Part shown: in pieces, positions 1 to 5,313 of the stretch
How positions within the stretch are numbered: position 1 is the first letter of the stretch
How the letters are laid out: each line of letters opens with the position of its first letter
Assembly (NCBI GenBank): GCA_049791475.1
Contig: JBAQZZ010000196.1
Location: 1-8,597, forward strand
DNA: 8,597 nucleotides
Source of the DNA: CAXBID01 sp049791475
GTDB lineage: Bacteria > Bacteroidota > Bacteroidia > Flavobacteriales > Flavobacteriaceae
Reading direction: 5' to 3'
Notes under the pieces: generated by a model
Seen by the model: only the letters and a program-made list of their open reading frames with translations
What the model was told of the DNA's origin: nothing
Databases searched by the model: none
Translations under genes and position numbers: made by a program

Positions 1-1626
1 AATAATTCGCCTGATGTATTAAATCGTGTGTATTACCATTTGTATTTCAATGCGTTTCAACCAGACAGCGAAATGGATGTGCGTTCTCGAACTATTGCAG
101 ATCCTGACGGCAGAGTAACAGATAGAATTAGCAAATTAAAACCTAACGAAATTGGGTATATAAAAGTGAATTCTTTAAAGCAGAACGGTGTTATTTTAAA
201 TCATGAAACGGTTGGTACCGTTTTAGAAGTCGATTTAGCAAAACCTATTCAACCAGGTGAAAAAGTGACTTTCGATATGGTTTTTGATGCCCAAGTACCT
301 GTTCAAATTCGTCGCTCTGGAAGAAATAATGCAGATGGTGTCTCGCTTTCTATGACGCAATGGTACCCTAAATTAGCGGAGTACGATTTTGAAGGTTGGC
401 ATGCCGACCCTTATATAGCAAGAGAATTTCATGGTGTTTGGGGTGATTTTGATGTTAAAATCACACTTGATAAAAATTATATTATTGGAGGAACAGGTTA
501 TTTACAAAACCCAAACGAAATAGGTTACGGCTATGAAACAGGACCGGTTTCACGACCTAATTCTGATAAACTAACATGGCATTTTAATGCGCTAAATGTG
601 CATGATTTTACTTGGGCTGCCGATCCTGATTATCTTCATGATACGGTTCAGGTACCAAATGGTCCATTACTCCATTTCTTATACTCAAATGATAACGATA
701 TTATAGAAAACTGGAAAAAAATTCAACCTGAAACGGTAAAAATGATGCAGTTTTTTAGCGAAAACGTTGGTCAATATCCTTATAAACAATACTCTTTTAT
801 TCAAGGCGGTGATGGCGGTATGGAATATGCCATGTGTACATTAATTACTGGTGGTTCAAATTACGGTGGCCTTTTAGGAACAGCGGCTCACGAATTGGCA
901 CATACTTGGTTTCAGTTTTTATTAGCTTCAAACGAAGCAAAACACGAATGGATGGATGAAGGCTTTACCAGTTATATTTCGGCATTAGCCATGAATTCAA
1001 TAAGAGAAAATAAAAGGAAAAATCCGTTTTTAGGCTCTTATAGAAGTTATATTCGTTTAGCAAATTCTGGCATAGAACAGCCGTTAACCACGCATGCCGA
1101 TCGTTATAACTTAAACGCTGCTTACGGTGATGCAGCTTATAGTAAAGGCGCTGTGTTTTTAGCGCAATTAGGTTATGTTATTGGTGAAGAAAATTTAAAA
1201 AAAACCATCAAAAAATATTTTGATGATTTTTCATTTAAACATCCAAAACCATTAGATATCATAAGAACTGCCGAAAAAGTATCTGGTTTAGAATTAAACT
1301 GGTATTTAATAGATTTTGCCCAAACCACAAATACTATTGATTATGGCATTAAAACCATTGAAGGAAACACAATTACTTTAGAGCGTATTGGTTTAATGCC
1401 TATGCCTATTGATGTAACTGTTACTTATATTGATGATTCTACTGAAGATTTTTATATTCCATTACAAATGATGCGTGGTGAAAAACCAACCACAGCAACC
1501 ATTATTAAAGATTGGGCTTGGGCCTACCCAACATATACTTTTGAAACGTCTAAAAAAATAAAATTTGTTGAAATAGACCCTAGTGGTTTGATGGCGGATG
1601 TTGATGACTCGAATAATAAAAAGTAA
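1..1626 (+). CDS. M1-family zinc metallopeptidase (aminopeptidase-like), 5' end outside the window
   Basis: The reading frame is already open at base 1 and runs 541 codons to TAA at 1624-1626, so the N-terminus is missing; the GTG at 28 is an internal Val codon. The gluzincin zinc site is complete: HELAH at 889-903, then exactly 18 residues, then the third zinc ligand Glu in WMDEGF (codon 958-960). Upstream is GGMEY (814-828), in the place of the GxMEN substrate-binding loop of M1 aminopeptidases. A Tyr in AAYSKGA about 80 residues after the Glu is a candidate for the transition-state Tyr. M1 enzymes remove N-terminal residues from peptides; whether this one is an aminopeptidase or an M1 relative with another specificity cannot be told. 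Many Bacteroidota homologues are exported, but the signal region is not visible here. The C-terminus (DPSGLMADVDDSNNKK) looks natural, with no sign of decay. Confidence 0.93.
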   Translation, partial: NNSPDVLNRVYYHLYFNAFQPDSEMDVRSRTIADPDGRVTDRISKLKPNEIGYIKVNSLKQNGVILNHETVGTVLEVDLAKPIQPGEKVTFDMVFDAQVPVQIRRSGRNNADGVSLSMTQWYPKLAEYDFEGWHADPYIAREFHGVWGDFDVKITLDKNYIIGGTGYLQNPNEIGYGYETGPVSRPNSDKLTWHFNALNVHDFTWAADPDYLHDTVQVPNGPLLHFLYSNDNDIIENWKKIQPETVKMMQFFSENVGQYPYKQYSFIQGGDGGMEYAMCTLITGGSNYGGLLGTAAHELAHTWFQFLLASNEAKHEWMDEGFTSYISALAMNSIRENKRKNPFLGSYRSYIRLANSGIEQPLTTHADRYNLNAAYGDAAYSKGAVFLAQLGYVIGEENLKKTIKKYFDDFSFKHPKPLDIIRTAEKVSGLELNWYLIDFAQTTNTIDYGIKTIEGNTITLERIGLMPMPIDVTVTYIDDSTEDFYIPLQMMRGEKPTTATIIKDWAWAYPTYTFETSKKIKFVEIDPSGLMADVDDSNNKK

Positions 1627-1764
1627 GTTACAGAACTTATAAAATGATACAAAAAGAATTAACATCAAGAAATAACTAACATCCTATTGATTACTTAATT
1701 TTAGAAGTATTAAAAGACACAAAATTAAAGCCTTCTAATAACGCTTTTTGGGTGTTTTTAATAA

Positions 1765-1796
1765 TTTGACTTTGTAAAAAATTTCAGCTAACTTTG
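1765..1796 (+). promoter_or_regulatory. Bacteroidota-type promoter upstream of the esterase gene
   Basis: TAACTTTG at 1789-1796 matches the Bacteroidota -7 consensus TAnnTTTG exactly. A TTTG at 1765-1768 lies 20 bases upstream, within the usual range for the -33 element. A second TTTG at 1771-1774 is too close. Transcription would start near 1803, so the RNA leader would carry the 12-bp hairpin before the ATG at 1876. It may also supply transcripts for the downstream serine hydrolase gene, for which I see no own promoter. Confidence 0.6.
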
Positions 1797-1805
1797 TTTA
1801 ACGTT

Positions 1806-1835
1806 TGATATAAGTCCTTAAACGGACTTATATCA
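1806..1835 (+). repeat. Perfect 12-bp inverted repeat (hairpin) before the esterase gene
   Basis: TGATATAAGTCC (1806-1817) and GGACTTATATCA (1824-1835) are perfect reverse complements around a 6-base loop. The outer flank GTTTAACG (1796-1803) can pair with CGTAAAC at 4846-4852, beyond both hydrolase genes, with one bulged base. Immediately after comes the junction-like GCATTGGCAACAATTA (1841-1856), which aligns with the sequences following both 100-bp repeats. No T-run follows, so it is not an ordinary terminator. It is either a leader RNA structure or, as I favour, a third palindromic attachment-like site with a different core. Confidence 0.75.
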
Positions 1836-1875
1836 TGCAAGCATTGGCAACAATTAGACAAAACTAACCTGAAAT

Positions 1876-3102
1876 ATGAAATTCAACCTTTTAATAGGCT
1901 TAATTCTATTAAGTTTTTCAAGCTATTCCCAAAATGAGATAACCATTGGTAAAACTTTAAAAATCCATTCCGAAATACTTAATGAAGATAGAAATTTGGA
2001 AATCTATCTACCTAAGAGCTATGAAAAATCAGATAAGACTTACCCTGTTCTATATTTACTCGATAGTTATTTAAATTTTAGGCATGCTGTAGCCTCGGCT
2101 GAATTTCTAAATTTTGATGACCGTATTCCCGAAATGATTATTGTTGGTATAAAAAACACCCACCGAAATCGTGACTTATCTCCCGAATCACCAAACCTAG
2201 ACCAAAAGGAGAGAGAACGACTAGGAACTGTTGGAGGTGCCGATAATTTTATAACCTTTATTGAAAAGGAATTAATGCCACATATAGAAGGTAAATTTAG
2301 AACCGCACCTTACAAGATTATTTCAGGGCATTCCCTAGGAGGTCTATTTAATGTTTATACTTTTTTTAAACATCCAGAATTGTTTAACGCCTATATAACA
2401 ATCAGCCCAAGTTTGTGGTACCCAAATGATATTATTTCTAAGGGACTTGATGACTTATTTCCCAACCCCTCTATAATGAATCAAACCTTTTACATGACAC
2501 TTGCAAATGAAATTAGTGGTAATATGCGAGGTAATGTTATAAAATTAAGTGGAGAATTTGAAAACTATATAAATACCCATAAAGACACGGAGCTTCGTTT
2601 TAAATACAATCCTATGCCTGAAGAATCCCATCTCTCTGTAGGTTTGCCCTCCCTGTTTTTTGGTTTGCGATATATATTTGAACCCACGAAATACAAAAGG
2701 CTTGAAACCAAAGAAGCCATTACGGCTCAAGGTGGTCCTAAAAAAGCCATTGAAAACATAATCACCTATTTTAATAAATTATCTAAAACTTATGGGTTTG
2801 AAGTTTCTAATGAAAATGCACTTATAGATTTGGGTTTCGACTTATTAAAAATCGAAGACCTAAAACCCCATGCGTTAGAAGCATTTAAGGAGAATTTGAA
2901 AGCACACCCTGATTCTTTTAATGCATATTCTTTATTAGGAATGGCCTACGAAAAGCTTGGTTATTTACACAAAGCAAAAGACAATTACGAAATAGCCTTA
3001 AACATGGTAATGAAAACAGACGACCCCGAATGGGAATTTTACAAAGCGGACGTCGTTAAAATCGATAAGAAAATAAAAGCAAAGACTGATAACAAAAATT
3101 AA
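1876..3102 (+). CDS. Secreted alpha/beta-hydrolase esterase (esterase D/IroE-like) with C-terminal TPR-like region
   Basis: The 408-residue product begins with a signal peptide (MKFNLLIGLILLSFSSYSQ). The catalytic domain covers about residues 25-275: a beta-rich start with the IYLPKSY...YPVLYLLDS pattern, the nucleophile elbow GHSLGG (Ser153) and a late His in EESHLSVG (His252). An acidic residue near NE211-212 may complete the triad. This is the putative esterase family that includes enterobactin esterase-like IroE and Fes proteins. Residues about 330-378 form one to two TPR-like helical pairs (HALEAFKENLKAHP...AYSLLGMAYEKLGYLHKAKDNYEIAL), a combination seen in Bacteroidota homologues. The ATG at 1876 places the signal peptide at the N-terminus, and no clear Shine-Dalgarno precedes it. 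The substrate is unknown; siderophore, sugar-ester or peptide-ester hydrolysis all remain possible. The gene lies between a palindromic leader and repeat copy 1, in a probable insertion. Confidence 0.85.
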   Translation: MKFNLLIGLILLSFSSYSQNEITIGKTLKIHSEILNEDRNLEIYLPKSYEKSDKTYPVLYLLDSYLNFRHAVASAEFLNFDDRIPEMIIVGIKNTHRNRDLSPESPNLDQKERERLGTVGGADNFITFIEKELMPHIEGKFRTAPYKIISGHSLGGLFNVYTFFKHPELFNAYITISPSLWYPNDIISKGLDDLFPNPSIMNQTFYMTLANEISGNMRGNVIKLSGEFENYINTHKDTELRFKYNPMPEESHLSVGLPSLFFGLRYIFEPTKYKRLETKEAITAQGGPKKAIENIITYFNKLSKTYGFEVSNENALIDLGFDLLKIEDLKPHALEAFKENLKAHPDSFNAYSLLGMAYEKLGYLHKAKDNYEIALNMVMKTDDPEWEFYKADVVKIDKKIKAKTDNKN

Positions 3103-3122
3103 AAACTGTTTACAATAACTAA

Positions 3123-3222
3123 GTATATAAAAAATTGCTAGTTTTACCTAAACCAAAGTTAGTTGCTCGTTTGTAAGCTTCTGATTTCCCTGCGGAAAAT
3201 CCTCGCACGCAAACCCGCAACT
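3123..3222 (+). repeat. 100-bp direct repeat, copy 1, with imperfect long hairpin
   Basis: This copy matches 4731-4830 at 99 of 100 positions without gaps, at an offset of 1608. It contains an imperfect palindrome: AGTTGC (3161-3166) with GCAACT (3217-3222), GTTTG (3169-3173) with CAAAC (3210-3214), and an inner stem 3183-3190 with 3194-3201 around a TGC loop. The only difference from copy 2 is C at 3188 instead of T, which puts one mismatch in the inner stem. It is followed by a 28-base junction (3223-3250) that aligns without gaps to the one after copy 2 but matches at only 17 positions. The architecture (stem, spacer, stem, loop) recalls integron attC or Vibrio-type cassette repeats. Confidence 0.95.
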
Positions 3223-3264
3223 TTCCATACACAAAACCGTTAGTGAGCATTAAAAAACAAGACT

Positions 3265-4710
3265 ATGAAAAAATATTATATTGCCCTATTTATTTCCTTT
3301 TCAATCACATTTGGATTTTCCCAAGAGGTTAAAAAAGATTACACAGAGGCCTTCAAACTTGTAGAGGTATGGTTGGAAGCTCAAAAGGATTTTGATAACT
3401 TGCCAAGTTTAACTGCTATTGTAATTGAGGACCAGGAAGTACTTTGGTCAGGAGCTGTTGGTTTAGCGAATATTGAAAAGAACATTAAGGCAGAAGCATC
3501 TACACTTTGTAGTATTTGCTCAATTTCCAAGTTATTTACTTCAGTTGCAATTATGAAATTATACGATGAAGGAAAACTACGATTGGATGATAGAGTGAGT
3601 GACTTACTGCCTGCTTATAAGCTTGAGCAGAAATATCCAGAAAGTGGTCCTATTACTATCAGGACATTGTTAACCCATTCTTCAGGACTTCCCAGAGAAG
3701 CTGATTATCCATATTGGACTGGGCCAGACTTTCCTTTCCCCACCAAAGCGCAAATCGATTCCAAATTAAGTGAACAAGAAACACTATATCCAGCATCTAC
3801 CTATTTTCAATACAGCAATCTTGGGCTTACCCTTTTAGGCGAGATAGTTGAAGAAATATCAGGAGTTCCATACGATGAATATGTTCAGCAAAATATTCTA
3901 AAACCACTTGGACTTACAAATACTCGAACCGAACTACCAAAGCCATTATATGGAAATAAACTTGCCATTGGCTATAGTGCAATAGCAAGAGTTGGCAAGC
4001 GTAAAAAAGTAAATTTCTTTCAAGCTAATGGTATTAAACCTGCCGCTGGATTTTCTTCAAATGTGCAAGATTTAGGGAGATTCGCTTCATGGCAATTCCG
4101 ATTAAGAGATAGCACAATTACAGAAATATTAAAGCCTTCCACTCTTAAGTATATGCAAAATGTACATTGGACAAATCCAGATTGGAAGATTACTTGGGGT
4201 TTAGGTTTTGGTATTTATAAAGGAACAGATGGCACTACATGGGTTGGTCACAGTGGAAGTTGTCCAGGATATGAAACTACACTTCAAATTGACTTTAAAA
4301 ATAAAAGAGCTTTTTCTGTGATGATTAATGCTAATGGAACAAGCCCAGTAAAATATGCTAGGGAAATAAATGAAATCCTTAAGAAAGTGAAGGTGCCAAA
4401 AAAGGAAACACCTGCAGTTGGTAAGATAGAAAAGAAAAACCTACAGGAATTTGTTGGATATTATAATCCAATGCCATGGTGGAGTGAGGTGTATATCTCA
4501 ACTTGGGGCGATAAATTAGTTAGTCTTGGATTGCCATCAGAAAAACCAAGTAAATCCATGACTTTTTACAAACATATAGAAGGCGATACCTTTCGTAGGA
4601 TTAGGGATGATGAAGAATTGGGAGAAACCCTCGTTTTTGAGAGAGATAAGAATGGAAAAATCATTCATTATAAACAACATGGGAATTATTCAAAGAAAAT
4701 AGATAGATAA
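3265..4710 (+). CDS. Secreted serine hydrolase of the class C beta-lactamase/esterase family
   Basis: The 481-residue protein has a signal peptide (MKKYYIALFISFSITFGFSQ). All three active-site motifs of the family are present: SxxK as S86-I-S-K89, YxN as Y183-S-N185, and the HSG box in G328-H-S-G331. Typical surrounding blocks include KLYDEGKLRLDDRVSDLLP, IRTLLTHSSGLP and AAGFSSNVQDLGRF. Family members include AmpC-type beta-lactamases, D-Ala peptidases and esterases (EstB-like); long environmental versions such as this are usually hydrolases of unknown substrate, so antibiotic resistance should not be assumed. Residues about 390-481 form a separate beta-rich C-terminal domain (FVGYYNPMPWWSEVYIS onward) of the sort often appended to these proteins. 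Two Cys (82 and 85) lie just before the catalytic Ser, which is unusual. The gene sits between the direct repeats, without a recognisable promoter of its own. Confidence 0.9.
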   Translation: MKKYYIALFISFSITFGFSQEVKKDYTEAFKLVEVWLEAQKDFDNLPSLTAIVIEDQEVLWSGAVGLANIEKNIKAEASTLCSICSISKLFTSVAIMKLYDEGKLRLDDRVSDLLPAYKLEQKYPESGPITIRTLLTHSSGLPREADYPYWTGPDFPFPTKAQIDSKLSEQETLYPASTYFQYSNLGLTLLGEIVEEISGVPYDEYVQQNILKPLGLTNTRTELPKPLYGNKLAIGYSAIARVGKRKKVNFFQANGIKPAAGFSSNVQDLGRFASWQFRLRDSTITEILKPSTLKYMQNVHWTNPDWKITWGLGFGIYKGTDGTTWVGHSGSCPGYETTLQIDFKNKRAFSVMINANGTSPVKYAREINEILKKVKVPKKETPAVGKIEKKNLQEFVGYYNPMPWWSEVYISTWGDKLVSLGLPSEKPSKSMTFYKHIEGDTFRRIRDDEELGETLVFERDKNGKIIHYKQHGNYSKKIDR

Positions 4711-4730
4711 GCAAACGGCCACTAAACAAT

Positions 4731-4830
4731 GTATATAAAAAATTGCTAGTTTTACCTAAACCAAAGTTAGTTGCTCGTTTGTAAGCTTCTGATTTTCCTG
4801 CGGAAAATCCTCGCACGCAAACCCGCAACT
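4731..4830 (+). repeat. 100-bp direct repeat, copy 2, with imperfect long hairpin
   Basis: This is the second copy of the repeat that begins 20 bases after each hydrolase stop codon. Here the inner stem is perfect: GATTTTCC (4791-4798) with GGAAAATC (4802-4809) around TGC. The outer stems are GTTTG (4777-4781) with CAAAC (4818-4822) and AGTTGC (4769-4774) with GCAACT (4825-4830), separated by a 2x2 and a 9x8 internal loop. The flanking 20 bases before it and 28 bases after it are diverged from copy 1. No T-run follows the hairpin, so it does not look like an intrinsic terminator. Confidence 0.95.
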
Positions 4831-4861
4831 ATTCTTGTACGAGACCGTAAACGAACATCAC

Positions 4862-4892
4862 AAAAACCATTTTAAAATCAAGTGGCTTTTTT
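4862..4892 (+). terminator. Weak terminator-like hairpin before the rnpA promoter
   Basis: AAAAACCA (4862-4869) can pair with TGG-C-TTTTT (4883-4891, one bulged C) over a 13-base loop, followed by a T-rich tract. The stem has only three G-C-containing pairs, so activity is doubtful. Its position, between the hydrolase block and the rnpA promoter, is sensible for ending upstream transcription. Confidence 0.3.
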
Positions 4893-4899
4893 ATTTTAC

Positions 4900-4907
4900 T
4901 ACCTTTG
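4900..4907 (+). promoter_or_regulatory. rnpA promoter -7 element
   Basis: TACCTTTG matches TAnnTTTG exactly and lies 18 bases before the TTG start at 4926. A clear TTG -33 element at the right spacing is not visible, because the region is T-rich. The box lies just downstream of the last repeat junction, so rnpA would keep its promoter in spite of the proposed insertion. Confidence 0.5.
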
Positions 4908-4925
4908 ATTTTTAAAATAAACCTC

Positions 4926-5303
4926 TTGAAATTCACGTTTAGCAAAAAAGAAAAACTAAAAAGCAAAAAGCTTATAGACAAGTTATTTGCTGAAGGACAA
5001 TCGGTTTCTGTATTTCCGTTGCGATTGGTTTATATGCAATCCGTTTTTGATGAGGCTATTATTGCTAAAACAGGCGTTTCTGTAAGTAAGCGTAATTTTA
5101 AAACTGCCGTTGATAGAAATCGTATAAAACGTTTGTTAAGAGAATCTTACCGACTTAATAAAGCTAGTTATTTTAACAACATTACAACACAATATGCGTT
5201 TATGATTTTGTACATTGGCACTGAGAAACCAACGTTTTTACAAGTTGAAACTAAAATGAAACTCCTATTTGAAAAATTTCAAAACAAAGTTTCTGAAACA
5301 TAA
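4926..5303 (+). CDS. rnpA: Ribonuclease P protein component
   Basis: RnpA is the protein subunit that binds the RNase P catalytic RNA and helps it cut the 5' leader from pre-tRNA in the cytoplasm. The 125-residue product starts KFTFSKKEKLKSKKLIDKLFAEG, a typical flavobacterial N-terminus. It carries the RNA-binding signature RNRIKRLLRESYR at about residues 64-76, preceded by GVSVSKRNFKTAVD. I chose the TTG at 4926. An in-frame TTG at 4905 would add seven residues, but it overlaps the TAnnTTTG promoter box and so would probably not be transcribed. The stop is 10 bases before the S41 protease ATG, so the two are probably co-transcribed. rpmH, the partner of rnpA in many bacteria, is not adjacent; that is common in Bacteroidota. 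Confidence 0.95.
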   Translation: MKFTFSKKEKLKSKKLIDKLFAEGQSVSVFPLRLVYMQSVFDEAIIAKTGVSVSKRNFKTAVDRNRIKRLLRESYRLNKASYFNNITTQYAFMILYIGTEKPTFLQVETKMKLLFEKFQNKVSET

Positions 5304-5313
5304 AATAACGCTG

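Larger units (their letters stand above)
1843..3239 (+). mobile_element. Candidate cassette-like unit 1 (esterase gene plus repeat copy 1)
   Basis: The proposed unit runs from the junction motif after the 1806-1835 hairpin to the equivalent junction after repeat copy 1. It holds one gene on the plus strand with no promoter inside. Its ends are partly complementary: ATTGGCAACA (1843-1852) against TGTTTACAAT (3107-3116) pairs at 8 of 10 positions. Exact limits are uncertain by several bases. No recombinase, transposase or target-site duplication is visible, so mobility is inference by analogy with integron cassettes. Confidence 0.3.
3240..4847 (+). mobile_element. Candidate cassette-like unit 2 (beta-lactamase-like gene plus repeat copy 2)
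   Basis: The gene lies between two near-identical 100-bp repeats, and the unit length equals the repeat offset (1608 bases). Its two ends are complementary: TTAGTG at 3240-3245 and CACTAA at 4720-4725. The sequences just outside also pair: GTTTAC at 3108-3113 and GTAAAC at 4847-4852. This nested pattern is what insertion of a palindrome-ended circular cassette into a pre-existing palindromic site would leave. No integrase is visible, and the boundary could shift by several bases. The alternative is plain homologous recombination between dispersed repeats. Confidence 0.45.

Noticed and set aside
28..30. GTG as the start of the M1 peptidase gene
   Set aside because: The frame is open from base 1 and M1 enzymes need a longer N-terminal region; this GTG is an internal Val codon.
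1462..1668. Minus-strand open frames at 1462-1668, 2545-2730, 5265-5456 and 7274-7591
   Set aside because: They lie opposite or mostly opposite well-supported genes, have low-complexity composition and no recognisable family motif.
1701..1760. Terminator after the M1 gene
   Set aside because: Two candidate stems (1701-1707 with 1732-1738, and 1712-1720 with 1752-1759) exclude each other, have long loops and are weak.
3154..3161. Minus-strand TAACTTTG (-7 box) inside both repeats, suggesting an antisense promoter
   Set aside because: No -33 TTG at proper spacing on the minus strand in either copy (3154-3161 and 4762-4769); probably chance.
3123..4830. Calling the repeats canonical integron attC sites
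   Set aside because: The ends do not match the GTTRRRY/RYYYAAC core exactly and no integrase or attI is in the window; only attC-like is justified.
5269..5313. TTG 5269 as the start of the S41 protease
   Set aside because: It lies inside rnpA and adds a polar stretch before the membrane segment; ATG 5314 gives a normal export signal.
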